Source of the DNA: Halicephalobus mephisto
Taxonomy: Eukaryota; Nematoda; Chromadorea; Rhabditida; Panagrolaimidae
Direction of reading: 5' to 3'
NCBI GenBank assembly: GCA_009193035.1
Contig: SWDT01000103.1
Span: forward strand, 1 to 64,000
DNA: 64,000 bases
The translations under genes were made by a program, and so were the position numbers. The notes beneath the pieces are model-generated. The model searched no databases, was not told the DNA's origin, and saw only the letters and a program-made list of their open reading frames with translations. Below are positions 42,600 to 54,853 of the stretch, in pieces. How positions within the stretch are numbered: position 1 is the first letter of the stretch; the number at the start of each line of letters is the position of its first letter.

Positions 42600-43310
42600 G
42601 ACCCAAATTGGAGGTTCCTTCTACAGACACGAATGTCCTTGAGTAAGATGATAGAAAAATCAGATCATCAAGAAATCAACGAAAATTGAAAAATGTAAAA
42701 ATAAATTTAAAAAATTCAAATTTCACGGGTTTTTGGCGTTTTGTTCTGAATGGCTTTTTGGTCTTACAGCGATTGGAGGTTCCTTCTACAGACACGAATG
42801 TCCTTGAGTAAGATGATAGAAAAATCAGATCATCAAGAAATCAACGAAATTTGAAAAATGTAAAAATTAAAAAAAAACAAAAATTCAAATTTCACAGGTT
42901 TTTGGCGTTTTGTTCTGAACGTTTTTTAAAATCTTCCAGTCATTACAAATGCATTTTACACATACCTATTTTCTTAAATAAGATAATTGGGAAATCAGGT
43001 TACCATGAAATAAACGAAAATTTAAAAAATGTAAAAATATGAAAATCTTAAAAAAAATAAAATTTCGCGGGTTTTTGGCGTTTTGATATGAACAGTTTTT
43101 TTCATTGCCGCCACTTTTTCATTTTTAAAATAATTTAAAGTTTCACTAACATACATAACTTTAAATAAATTTATTTTAAAAATCAAATTTTTTTAAAATC
43201 AATAAAAGTAAAAATCAACAAAAAATTCAAAACAATAATTCGGCGGGCATTTGGCGCTTTGTTCTGGAAAATTTTTGCATTGTCGCCATGACTTCGCAAA
43301 TCCGAGTCAT
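42600..43310. repeat. About 164-bp tandem repeat, 4 copies
   Basis: GATTGGAGGTTCCTTCTACA ... GAATGTCCTTGAGTAAGATG occurs at about 42608 and 42772 almost identically, then diverged at about 42936 and 43110. Each ends with TTTTTGGCGTTTTGTTCTGA. The array separates the divergent collagen and SLC35B4-like genes, so promoter elements may lie in it. Confidence 0.85.
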
Positions 43311-43377
43311 TCAAAAAAATGGTTCTTGCAATTGATGCATTTATTCTGCTTTAAATCCGTGGTAAATCCCATTGATC

Positions 43378-45862
43378 ATGGCTAGTCTGTGTATATCCGG
43401 TGTATTAGGAGGCTGTAGTCTCTCAATGTTGCTCATCGAATCCATATCCAGGTAATAATTCATACAACTTTAAAAACTCACAAAATTTAATTTTCTACAA
43501 TTTGATATATAAATTCTAATTTTTCTAAAATTCAATATAAACTTTAATTTTCTACAATTTGATATATAAATTTTAATTTTTAAAATTCCATATATTATTT
43601 AATTTTTTAAAATTTCATATATAAACTTTAATTTTTTTAAATTTCATATATAAATTCTAATTTTCTAGATTTTATTTATAAACTTTAATTTTTTTCTAGA
43701 TTTTATTTATAAAGTTTTTTAAATATTTTTTGTTTTTTATTTCAGAAATAATACCAATCCTATGCATTTGGTTACTTTTACAACTTTTTTGCTGGTGCCG
43801 TTGTACTGTTTTTTGAAGGATTTCGAAATTTTAAAAAAGAAAACGATACCGATGAAGGAATACGGGATTATCATCATCTGTTTTTTCGTGACGAACGTGA
43901 TGAACAACCAAAGTGTGAATTACGACCTCCCGTTTCCGTTGTTTATTATTTTCAGATCGGGAACTCTCCTGGCGAGTGTGGTATTGACGGCAATTCTTCA
44001 AAGACGGATATATTCGTGGATAAAAATTATCTCTGTTTGTTGTGTTACTTTTGGACTTGTTATTTTCACTCTAGCTAGCAGTAATCACTATCCAATCCAG
44101 CGGACAGAGTATCTGTGGATTGATCATCTTCCTTGGTCCAGATTCGTGACGGGAATCATAGCCCAGACGATGTGTGTTTTCATATCCGCTTATCTGGGCA
44201 TCCGACAGGAGGCAATTTTCGGAAAATACGGCAAATGTCCGGACGAAATGATGTTTTACGTGGTTGGTTGATTTTTGGAATGTTCGTATGTACTTTCATA
44301 TATGAAATTTAATTTCAGAAAATAGATGGAGGGTTAAGTGCCCCATATACCGTAATTTAAAAGGTTTTAGATCGATTTGGAAAGAAATAATTCAGAAAAA
44401 ATTAAGAATTCACTATAGTAAAAAATCGGAATTTTAAGTTACTTGGGATTCCAAAGCGTTTAAAAATTCGCGTTAGAACTACTGTGTAAAGTAGTTCATA
44501 TATGATTTTTACGAGAAACATTGATTTTATATGATTAATTTTCGGACTACAAAAATGAACTTGTTTTTAATGGGGTACCAAGAGATAATTGATTTTTGGG
44601 ATGTTCGTATGTACTTTCATATATGAAATTTAATTTCAGAAAATAGATAGAAGGTTAAGTGCCCCATATACCGTAATTTAAAAGGTTCTAGATCAATTTG
44701 GAAAGAAATAATTAAGAAAAAATTGAGAATTCACTATAGTAAAAAATCGAAATTTCAGACTACTTTATTTTTCTAAAAAATTCAAAACTCACATTATGAA
44801 AATTTTACGAAAAATTTCATATATGATTTTCGAAATACAAGTGATTAAGAATTATTTTTACTCGAAATTAAAATTTCTAATTACTGCATTTTTCTAAAAA
44901 CTTCAAAATTCACATTTGGAGAATTTTACGAAAAATTTCATATATGATTTTCAAAATAATATGATTGTTTTTATATAATATCCCATTTCAGCATGTTTAT
45001 TCTCTACCATTCTTCATCCCAGTTTTGCCTGATATAATCTCTGCTGTTCGAAATTTCAATCAATCCCAATTATTGGATTTCATCTTTTTTCCAATTCCAT
45101 ATCTCTGGTTGAAACTTTTTCTCGTCTGTATTCTACAGTAAGATTCATATATTTCATAATTATTAAATTTTTAAAATTTTTTCGAATTTTTTTAAAAATT
45201 AATTTTAACTTTTTTAGAATTTTTAAAATTAATTTTATTTTTAAAATTTATTTTGAGATTTTTAAAATTATTTTATTTTTTTTAAATTTAGAATTTTTAA
45301 AAATAAATTTAAAAATTACTAAATTTTAGTTTTGAATTATTTAATTTTTTTTAATTTTAAAAATTATTTAAATTTTTTTATTTATTTTAAAATTTCTAAA
45401 ATTTTTAAAATTATTTTATTTTTTAAAAATTTATTTTGAGATTTTTAAAATTATTTATAATTTTTTTAAACTTAGGATTTTTAAATTTATTTTTATTTTT
45501 TTTAAATTATTTTAATTTTTTAAATTTATTTTGAGATTTTTAAAATTATTTTATTTTTTTTAAACTTAGAATTTTTAAAATTATTTTTATTTTTTTAATT
45601 ATTTTTAATTTTTTTCAGGATTTTGTGCATCAGAAGTGTGTACAAATTGACAGCTGTGGTGTCGTCACTGAGTGTGAACATGATTCTAGCTCTGAGAAAA
45701 TTTTTAAATCTTATTTTATCCGTTTATGTCTTCAATAATGAATTTTCCGGTTATCATTGGATAGGAACGGCAATGATTATCGGCGGAACTTGTGCTTTTT
45801 ACAACACTTTTGATCAATTAAATCAACTTTACTCTTCTTCGAAATTAAAAAAACGAAATTAA
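43378..45862 (+). CDS. SLC35B4: Nucleotide-sugar transporter, SLC35B4-like
   Basis: Four exons: 43378-43451, 43746-44262, 44992-45137, 45619-45862; 326 aa, phases close (human SLC35B4 is about 331). Landmarks shared with SLC35B4: an N-terminal GG(C)S segment, TNVMNNQSVNYDLPFPLFII-FRSGTLLASVVLTAIL (the NN-x-(A/S)-x-N and FRSG motifs), a mid-loop FGKYGKCPDEMMFYV, and C-terminal TAVVSSLSVNMILALRKFLN-LILSVYVFNNEFSGYHWIGT. About ten hydrophobic segments; a Lys-rich C-terminus (SSSKLKKRN) could act as an ER-retrieval-like signal. By family it moves UDP-xylose and/or UDP-GlcNAc into the Golgi or ER lumen in exchange for nucleotide monophosphate. Intron 2 is expanded by two R4 elements. Confidence 0.9.
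44277..44960. repeat. R4 dispersed element, two tandem copies in intron 2 of the SLC35B4-like gene
   Basis: GGATGTTCGTATGTACTTTC lies at about 44277 (first G pair shifted by one) and 44598, each followed by AGGGTTAAGTGCCCCATATA and CCGTAATTTAAAAGGTT. The copies are about 320 bp apart, with ATATATGAT-rich filler after each. Confidence 0.85.
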
Positions 45863-47250
45863 CGGGTTTTTTATAAATTTTATAAAATAAAAAATTTGTG
45901 GAATTTGTTAAATGTGGTTATATATCCAAGAATTTATTTTTTTTAAATTAATTTTAAAAAATTAAACATACTGTAATTTTAAAAATCCGAAATAATTGCC
46001 ACTTTTTTTTCTTATTTAATAATTTAATTTTTAAAAAAAAACTAATTTAAAAGGTATACTGTAGTTTTAATAAAATTTTTATTTTTTTATTTTTTAAAAA
46101 TTAATTAAATTTGACAATTATATTTAAAAAGGAACTGAGTAGGGACTCCTGCCACGAAAGTCCCTGCTTGGACCGTAGGGGTTTAATTTTATGATTTTTT
46201 ATAGGAGATATTTTTGGATGAAGAATGTTCAAAAAAGTTCTATCTTCTGTTACTAAAAAATCCACATCACATTAAATATGAAAATTCGGCAATTGGCAGT
46301 ACCCCTATTCAAAAAACTCGTAATATTGAAATTATCAATTAGGAATTTTTAAAATAAACATAGAAATTTATAGATTTGGATACCCCTATTTCTAAGAACA
46401 TCTATAATATTATTTTTATCAATTAAAATTTAGAAAATAAACATAGAAATTTACAGATTTGGATACCTATATTTCTAAGAACATCTATAATATTACTTTT
46501 ATCAATTAAGAACTTTGTAAAATAAAGAAAGTCTCTACTTGGACTGTAGGGATTTTCGTTTTGGATTTAATTTTATAGTTGTTTATAGGAGATATTTTTG
46601 GATGAAGAATGTTCAAAAAAGTTCTATACTTTACTAAAAAAATCCATATAATATTAATATTGAATTTTTTGGGAAATATTTTCATGGATATCATTTATCC
46701 GTTTTAGACTTTTTTGGAAGATGTCCTACGTGGCTTTGATTTGTTTATTTTAGCATTATTGACTTGATTTTTTCAATTTTTAATTAAAAAAAAATTAAAT
46801 TTTTTACAAATTTCTGATTTTCAAAATTATTTTATTTTTTTTTATAAATTTTAAATCTTTTTTTTATAAATTTCTTTATTTTATAAATTTTAAATTTTTC
46901 TAATTTTTAAAGTTTTTTATTTTTAAAATTTTTTTATTTTAAATTTTTTTTATTTTAAATTTTTCTAATTTTTAAAGTTTTTTATTTTTTTGATTTTTAA
47001 AATTTTTTTATTTTCTTTAAAATTATGAAGCTTAATTTGAACCGCGCCCATTTATTAGATTTTTAATCAGTGTCCCGGTGCGTCGGAGCTATCAATATTG
47101 ATGAATTTTGTGCTTTAAAATAGTTATGTTTGTATATTCATTCAGACAAAAATTTTCTTCATTGAAAAGGAAAACTACGTGGCAATCATTGTTGGATTTT
47201 AAATTTTCTCATTTTTTGATTCTTTTTGGAGATTTTTCGGATTATCTAAA
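45863..47250. other. Intergenic region with duplicated blocks
   Basis: A block with GGACTGTAGGG, TTATAGGAGATATTTTTGGA and TGAAGAATGTTCAAAAAAGT occurs at about 46165 and 46535, a duplication of about 375 bp. Between them lie two units of the 15 kb CTATTTCTAAGAACATCTAT repeat (about 46383 and 46471). 47040-47240 is less AT-rich and probably contains the promoter or 5' UTR of the gmd gene. No coding frame is supported. Confidence 0.55.
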
Positions 47251-49622
47251 ATGGCAGATAGCGATGTAAGTATGACCTATTAATTTTTGTCTTAAATGTT
47301 CCATTTTTCATTTAAAATGAATTTTCAGCAATTTGAAAAGTGTATCGGCAATTGTTTGAATAAAATGGACGAAACTCAAGCCGAATTGGAGGCTTATAGA
47401 GCCCGAAAAGTCGCCTTGATCACCGGCATATCTGGACAGGTTGGTTTTATTTCAGAAATTTTAAATTTTAAATTTTGTAATTTTTGAAATTATTTTAAAT
47501 TTCGAAATTATTTCAGAAATTTTAAATTTTGTAATTTTGAAATTATTTCAGAAATTTTAAATTTTAGAATTTTGAAATTTTGTAATTATTTTAAATTTTG
47601 AAATTATTTCAGAAATTTTTTAATTTTGAAATTATTTTAAATTTTGTAATTTTGAAATATTTTAAATTTTGAAATATTTTAGAAATTTTGTAATTTTGAA
47701 ATTATTTCAGAAATTTTAAATTTTGGAATTTTGAAATTACATGGTTTTAAAATTATTTAATTTTAGAAATTTTAAATTTTGTAATTAATAATTTTAAATT
47801 ATTAAGCATACTGTAGTTTGTTTTAGATTCTGTAACTTTAGAATCAAAAGTTTTAGAAATATTATAATTTATTTAAATTGTAGATTTTTTAAATAATTTT
47901 AGAAATTCACAGTACTTTTTGTCATATGGGAGAAATTTTATAATATTTTTATAATTATTAAGCATACTGTAGGATTTAATTTATGGTTTTTCAGGATGGG
48001 TCCTATCTTGCTGAATTACTGCTTTCGAAGGGATACAAAGTCCACGGTGTTATTCGTCGTTCTTCGTCCTTTAATACTTCTAGAATTGAACATCTGTATG
48101 CAGATCCGGTTACTCATCATGGTGATGCTAGTTTTAATCTGCATTACGGTGATATGACTGATTCTTCTTGTTTGATTAAATTAATTAGAACTATTCAACC
48201 GACGGAAATTTATCATCTTGCTGCTCAAAGTCACGTAAAAGTTTCGTTCGATTTGCCAGAATACACGGCTGAAGTCGATGCTGTCGGAACTTTGAGGCTT
48301 TTGGACGCTTTACATGCTTGTGGATTAACGAATAAAGTTCGTTTTTATCAAGCTTCAACTTCAGAATTATACGGTAAAGTTCAAGAAATTCCACAAAAAG
48401 AAACAACACCATTTTATCCGAGATCACCTTATGCTGTGGCTAAATTATACGCTTATTGGATTGTGGTGAATTACAGAGAAGCTTATAAAATGTTTGCATG
48501 TAACGGAATACTGTTTAATCATGAAAGTCCAAGAAGAGGTGAAACATTTGTAACAAGAAAAATCACAAGATCTGTCGCAAAAATTCATCTTGGACAACAA
48601 GAAGTCCTTGAATTGGGAAATATCAATGCAAGACGTGATTGGGGTCATGCTAAAGAATATGTTGAAGTAAGTTTTTTAAATATTTCAAATTTAAAAATAT
48701 TTTAATCTTAAAAATTTAAAAATATTTTAATCTTAAAAATTTAAAATACTTTAATCTTAAAAATTTTTAAAATACTTTAATATTAAAAATTTAAAAATAT
48801 TTTAATCTTAAAAATTTTTTAAAATATTTTAATTTCGCTTTAAATTTAAAAGGTATTTTAATTTTTTAAAAATTTTAAAATGCTTTAATTTTAAATATTT
48901 TAAACAATTTTTTAAATTAAAGATTTTTTAAAATATTTTAATCTTAAAAATCTCTTAAATATTTTTTTCTTTTTTGAAATTGTTTTAATTTTTTTCCTTT
49001 AGGCAATGTGGAGAATTTTACAACATGATAAACCAGATGATTTCGTAATTGCCACAGGACAGTTTTATTCCGTTAGATTATTTGTTGAACTTGCCTTCAA
49101 AGAAGTTGGAAAAGAAATTGTGTAAGTTTTTTATTATTAAACTTTTAAAAAAATAAATTTTTAAAATATTAAAATTAGGACAAATTTATTTTTTTGAATT
49201 TTTTGAAGTTTTAAAAAATATTTTTAATTTTTATAAAATCTAAAGTATTTTTAATTTTTTTGAAATTTTAAAAAATATTTTTAATTTTTATAAAATCTAA
49301 AGTATTTTTAATTTTTTTGAAATTTTAAAAAATATTTTTAATTTAAAAAAATTTTTTAAGTATTTTTAATTTTTCTAATTTTATTTATTTTAGCTGGGAA
49401 GGTGAAGGTGTGAATGAAGTTGGAATTGAAAAAGACACCGGAATTGTCCGTGTTAAAGTAAATCCGAAATATTACCGTCCAACCGAAGTCGAACAACTTA
49501 TTGGAGATGCCTCCAAAGCAAAGGAAAAACTGGGATGGGAACCAAAAATCACTATCAATGAACTTGTTAAAGAAATGGTTGCCAGTGATCTTGAGTTGAT
49601 GAAGAAAAATCCAATGGCTTGA
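47251..49622 (+). CDS. gmd: GDP-mannose 4,6-dehydratase
   Basis: Five exons: 47251-47265 (ATGGCAGATAGCGAT), 47329-47439, 47995-48666, 49003-49121, 49394-49622; 381 aa, phases close. It converts GDP-D-mannose to GDP-4-keto-6-deoxymannose, the first step to GDP-fucose, in the cytosol. Extended short-chain dehydrogenase motifs: [20 protein letters not shown] (GxxGxxG, NADP), [39 protein letters not shown] (catalytic Thr/Ser-Glu region), [10 protein letters not shown] (YxxxK), [25 protein letters not shown], and C-terminal [20 protein letters not shown]. The first about 40 residues ([20 protein letters not shown]) are lineage-specific. C. elegans has two paralogues, bre-1 and gmd-2; I cannot tell which this matches. 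Confidence 0.95.
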
Positions 49623-49649
49623 AATCGGAAAAATAGTACGGTAATTAAC

Positions 49650-50290
49650 TCCCTTCTTTCCCTGGGGCATTTAGTTCTCTTAAGAGTGATTTTTAAATTT
49701 TTTTAAAATTATTTTATTAGAAATTTAAATATTAAAAAAAGTCAAAAAAAGGAAAAATTAAATAATAGTTTTTTTTCTGAGGCATTTGATCCTCTTAAAA
49801 GTGATTTTTTACTTTTTTAAAAATTATTTTATTGAAAATATAAATATTAAAAAAAGTAAAAATTAAATAATAATTTTTTTTTCTGAGGCATTTGATCCTC
49901 TTAAGAGTGATTTTTTACTTTTTTAAATTTTTATGTTTTTAAACATTTAATTTGGATTTTAAATATTAAAAAAATAAAAAAAAATAATTAATAGTTCTTT
50001 TTTCTGAGGCATTTGATTTCCTTAAAAATGATTTTTGAAATTTTTATTTTTTCAGAAATTTGGATTTTGGACTATTTTGGAAAATTAAAAATAATTTGTA
50101 TAAAATTAAACAGTACTAGTTTTTATAAATTTCTAAATGCCCTGAGGGGATTAGTCACCAAATAATCCATTTTTTTAATTTTTTTAAATTATTTTTTTTA
50201 GATTATTTTTAAAATTAAAAAAATTAATTTAAAAATTTAATTCTAATTTTACAAAATCGGCTCTAAATGTCCCCCAAGGATCAATTATCG
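49650..50290. repeat. About 105-120-bp tandem repeat downstream of gmd
   Basis: Units of TTTCTGAGGCATTTGATCCT plus CTTAAAAGTGATTTTT lie near 49660, 49779, 49882 and 50004, with reverse-sense remnants (ATGCCCTGAGGGGATTAGTC, 50138; GTCCCCCAAGGATCAATTAT, 50270). A related phrase occurs at 8.3 and 61.2 kb. Confidence 0.7.
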
Positions 50291-50429
50291 TACAACTGTT
50301 GAGAGGGTTTCATTCCTACTGTGTCTATCACTAATCTGAGTATTTAATTTTGTGGAATTTAAATTATTAAAGTTTAATTTTATTTTATAAATTTTTATGA
50401 ACATTGGACAAGATTGAAAGCATGGCAAA

Positions 50430-50735
50430 TAAGAATAATCTCTATTTGTGTTGAAGTCCATGAAGAGATCGACATCAAAGTCAAAAAAAGTTCGCAGATT
50501 GCATGCAACATTTGAGTAAATTGAAGTTAAAAAAGTTTGCAGGTTGCGTGCAACATTTGAGTAAATTGAAGTTAAAAAAATCTGCAGATTGCGTGCAACA
50601 TTTCGGCAAATCGAAATTGAAAAAAAATCTGCAGATTGCGTGCAATATTCTGGCAGCTTGATTTATTAAATTATTATTCGAAAATTTAATTTGATTTTGA
50701 TGTGGATTACTTTATAGACGTCAACACTGAATTTT
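50430..50735. repeat. TTGC-n-GCAA family, copy 6
   Basis: Four units of about 45-47 bp with TCTGCAGATTGCGTGCAACA (GCAGATT/GCAGGTT at 50494, 50539, 50584, 50631). Left edge AGAGATCGACATCAAAGTCA; right edge TTTGATTTTGATGTGGATTA. It lies tail-to-tail between gmd and the two-TM gene. Confidence 0.8.
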
Positions 50736-50739
50736 AACA

Positions 50740-52243
50740 TTAAAATTTGACTTCCATTACTCTGGATGTATTAGGGGATGATTCAAGGGAAACCCGTTTA
50801 CTCAGTTTGCTGAACGGCATCCCATTTATTTCGTCCATATCTGGAGGTGGATAATTCTGCAACATCATGTAAAGGACACAAATCGCACCCGTGATATACA
50901 GAGAAACGATCCAGACTGCAATTAACCTAAAAAATAAAAATTTAAGAAAAATAAAAATTATCTAAAAAAAATTAAATTTATCTAAAAAGATAAATTTTCT
51001 AAAAAAAATTAAATCTTTTAATAAAATTAAAATTTTTCTAAAAAAATTAAAATATTCTTTAAAAAAGTAAAAATTTTTCTAAAAAAAAAATAAAATTTAT
51101 CTAAAAAAATAAAAATTATCTAAAGAAAATAAAAATTTTTCTAAAAAAAAATAAAAATTATCTAAAGAAAATTAAAATTTTTCTAAAAAAATAAAATAAT
51201 TTTTTAAAAACAGGATTATTATTTTGTTTTTGATTTGCTTTGAATTAAAAAAGAATGATGATTTTTAAAAAATGAATAGTTTTTTTTAATTTTTAAATTC
51301 CCGCGCAAAGAGCGAGAGTTTTACAAAATTGGAAAAAATGGCAATTCTGGCAATTAACCGACTCGCCCTGTCTTCACTCGCGTTTTTTGTTTGTTTCGTA
51401 ATAATCCTAAAATCTTTTAAAAATCCAGAATTATTTTTAAATTTTTTTATAGCAATACAATAGTTAGTTTTTACGTGATTCTTAAATAATTTTTAACTTA
51501 TTTTAGGTAATTTCAAAATTATCTCTAAAGAATTTCTAGGTAATTTTTAGACAATTCCGAAATAACTTTAAATGATTTTTAAGAAATTTTAGAGAATCTT
51601 TAGATAAGTATTAAACGATTTTTAAGTAGTTTTTAGATGATTTCGAAATGACTTTTAAATAAATTTAAATGATTTTTAAACTATTTCGAAATGACTTTAA
51701 ATGACTTTTAGGTAATTTTTAGACTATTTCGAAATGACTTTTAAATAAATTTAAATGATTTTTAAGTAATTTTAGAGAATCTTTAGATAAGCATTAAACG
51801 ATTTCTAAGTAATTTTCAGGCTATTTCGAAATGACTAAATGATTTTTAAATAATTTTAGATGATTTCGAAATGACTTTTAGGTAATTTTCAGACTATTTC
51901 GAAATAACTTTTAAATAACTTTAAGTGATTTTTAAGTAATTTTAGATGATTTCGAAATGACTTTTAGGTAATTTTTGACTTACCCTGTCATTGTGATGAG
52001 CACAGCAGTCGAACGAGAAGCAAAAAACAGAAATAGAAACGAATAAAGACAAACAAAAAGTATCAAAACAGTGGCTCGGCCTCTACCCATGGGGCACATT
52101 GACCATGTTTGTAAATCCGCTACAGAACCGGAATCCTCAATAATGGATTCTGGATGTTTTTTTGCTTCTGTAGAATTCCGAATTTCACTAGTACTCGGTA
52201 ACGATCCAGTGACCGAAGAAGCGACATCTTCTGGAGAAGCCAT
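50740..52243 (-). CDS. Unrecognised two-transmembrane protein
   Basis: Two exons, 51984-52243 and 50740-50926, joined GG|G, 148 aa; donor GG|GTAAGT and acceptor TTTTTTAG|G. The N-terminal 50 residues are Ser/Glu-rich and probably cytosolic (VTGSLPSTSEIRNSTEAKKH, IIEDSGSVADLQ). Then MGRGRATVLILFVCLYSFLFLFF is TM1 with an Arg-rich flank, and ITMTGLIAVWIVSLYITGAICVLYMML is TM2. The tail is NYPPPDMDEINGMPFSKLSK, ending EVKF. A hairpin membrane protein with both ends on the same side is the likely topology. I do not recognise the family. The intron (50927-51983) contains an R3 unit and a degenerate 40-60 bp array. Confidence 0.72.
51290..51980. repeat. R3 unit and degenerate tandem array in intron of the two-TM gene
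   Basis: 51295-51400 is an R3 unit (CCCGCGCAAAGAGCGAGAGT ... AACCGACTCGCCC). 51440-51970 is an array of ATGATTTCGAAATGACTTTT plus AGGTAATTTTTAGACTATTT units, about 50 bp, ten or so copies. Confidence 0.7.
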
Positions 52244-54853
52244 TACAGTATCCTATGCAGAATTTAATTCGTTAAATACCACAGGACCGAAGTTTTTTGG
52301 ATTTATCCGTAAATGGGACCCATTTCGAAAACGCCTAAATTTTATAAAAATTAAAAATTGTCTCGACACGAATTCTTAGAAATTTGAAATTTCTTCGACA
52401 CGGATTTTTGGGATTTTCTAAAATTGTCATAGACCTTGATTCCAGAAGTTCCTATTGGATTCCGGAAAATTCTAAAAATTTCTGAGATTTTTAAAGATTT
52501 TTGAAACTTTGTGAAATTTTTGAGGTTTCGAAAATTGGATTCTGGAAGGTTCTAAAAACTTCAGGGATTTTTGAAGATTTCAGAAGCCTCTAAGAAATCC
52601 TGAAAAACTTCAGCAACTTCCGCAAGATTCTGAAGATTTTCAAAATTCTCTAGGAGATTCCGAAGGGCTCCAAAAGCTTCAATGAAATTCTAGAAAAATT
52701 TTATAAACTTCTATGAAATCTTAAAAGATTCTAAAACCTTACACAAGATTCTGAAGGACTTCAGAAGCTTCTAGGAAATTCTGAAAAGTTCCAAAAGTTT
52801 CTAGGAAATTCTGAAGGATTCCGAAATTTTTTGTGAAATCTCCGAAGTTTCCAAAATTAAATCCTAGAAGACCCTCAACTTTATACAGGATCTTCAAAAA
52901 CTTCAGAAGCTTCAATGACAGATTTAAAAAGCTTCAAAAATTTCCACAAGATTTCAGAAATTTTTATCGAATCTTAAAATTATTTTAAAATTTACAAATA
53001 CTTCACAATTTATTAGATTTTAAAATTTTCTACAAAAATTGAATTTTGTTTAAAAATTTCACCATTGATCGCGAATCGAAAAATGAGACAAAGAAAGGAT
53101 CGATCAGTGGAAGTTCTGCGGATTTGTTTTCCAAAGTTCCGATGGCTTCAATTCAATAGTGAACAATCCGTCAGTTTTGCCGGCGGCAGATTTTTATGCG
53201 CGAATAGATATCGATGAAAAATCAAAAAAATAAAAAAAAATTGGAAAAAATCAAAAAAAAAAAATAAAATAAATTCAAAAAAAATTTTTAAAAATTCGGA
53301 AAAATATAAAAAATAAAAAAATGTAGAAAATTTAAAAAATTTAAAAATTTAGAAAATTCGAAAATTCGGAAAAATATAAAAAATATAAAAAATAAAAAAA
53401 TTTAAAAAATATAAAAAATTTAAAAATTTAGAAAATTCGAAAATTCGGAAAAATATAAAAAATAAAAAAATTTAAAAAATTTAAAAATTTAGAAAATTCG
53501 AAAAAATTACAGTGTGGAGTTTCAAAAATAAAATAAAATAGGATTTGGGAGATTTTTATGCATTTTCGCTGTTAGTGGTCTATGAATTTAAATTCCATCA
53601 ATTTCGAAATTTTTTAAATTCAAAAATAAACAAATAAATTTTAATTCTAAATTATTTTAAAAATTAAAATTTTATGATTTTCGAAATTTCAAAATCCAAA
53701 AACAAAAAAATTTTAAATTATTTTAAAAATTTTAAATTCTAAATAATTTTAAAAATAAAAATTTTATGATTTTTGAATTTTTAAAATCCAAAAATTTAAA
53801 ACAAATAGATTTTCGAAAAAAATTTTGAAGATCTTTTTTTTGAATTTTTAAAATTCTCACTTATCCGAAAATCAGAATTCTATGATTTTTGAATTAAAAA
53901 ATACTCCGAATTTTAAAATCGAAAATTTTTTTTGATTCTGAAAACCAAATAAACCTAAATTTTCAAAAAAATTTGAGATTTTTCAATTTTTATTGAAATC
54001 ACATAATTCACATTCATAAAAAATAAAAATTCCAAAAATAAATATTCAAAAATTTTAAACATTTGATTTCTTTAAAAAATCAAAATTTCATTTTTGGGTG
54101 AAAATTAGGAAAGTCAGTCTAATGTTGGAAGCAGACTGCAGACTTTGAGGTTTTTGTAAACACAATTATAAACATCAATTAATCTGTCTAAATGCTGCAA
54201 GCAGAGTGCAAATTTTAAATTGATTTCGACTTTTATGTTGATCTTTATAGATCTCGACAATGATCGATGTCAAAATCAAATTCAATTTAGTTAACTAATT
54301 AGACCATTCTAATGTTGCAAGCAGATTGCAGATTTTCGAAACCTTTGAAAATACAATTATAAGCATATCAACTGATTTCTTCAAATATTGCAAGCAGACT
54401 GCAGATTTTAAATTGATTTCGACTTTTATGTTGATCTCTATAGATCTCGACAATGATCGATGTCGAAATCAGATTCAATTTAGTTAACTAATTAGACTAG
54501 TCTAATGTCGCAAGCAGACTGCAGATTTTAATTTAATTTCGACTTTGATGTCGATATCTACAAATTCCTACACTAAGTCATCTGTCTTAAAAAATCCAAA
54601 AATTATTTCCCAATTTTATAAATCTAAAATATTTTCAAAATTAAAAAAATTTCTATTCATTTTCAAATTTTAAAACTCAAAATTTCTAAATTAAGAAATT
54701 TGTAATTTTAAAACTAAAAATTAAAAAACTTTTTAAACAAAGAAATCTGAAATTTTTAAATTAAGAAATTTGTAATTTTAAAACTAAAAATTTAAAAATT
54801 TTTTAAACAAAGAAATCTGAAATTTTTTGAGTCAGAAATCACAATTCTGATTC
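52244..54853. other. Spacer with degenerate repeats, AT array and an R1 copy
   Basis: 52430-53000 is a mosaic of GATTCTGAAGRACTTCAGAAG-like words. 53060-53210 is GC-richer (TTTGCCGGCGGCAGATTTTT) with an open plus frame of 44 codons from ATG 53085 that I cannot link to a gene. 53220-53515 is a tandem of AAAATTCGGAAAAATATAAA units. 54100-54580 is an R1-family copy. Confidence 0.5.
54100..54580. repeat. TTGC-n-GCAA family, copy 7
   Basis: Cores CTAATGTTGCAAGCAGATTG at about 54310 and related ones at 54120, 54195, 54388 and 54510. A larger segment with TTTATGTTGATCTNTATAGA and TCTCGACAATGATCGATGTC is duplicated about 190 bp apart (54230 and 54425). Confidence 0.7.

Noticed and set aside
49356..49670. 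104-codon minus-strand frame
   Set aside because: Antisense of the last gmd exon and its AT-rich flanks.
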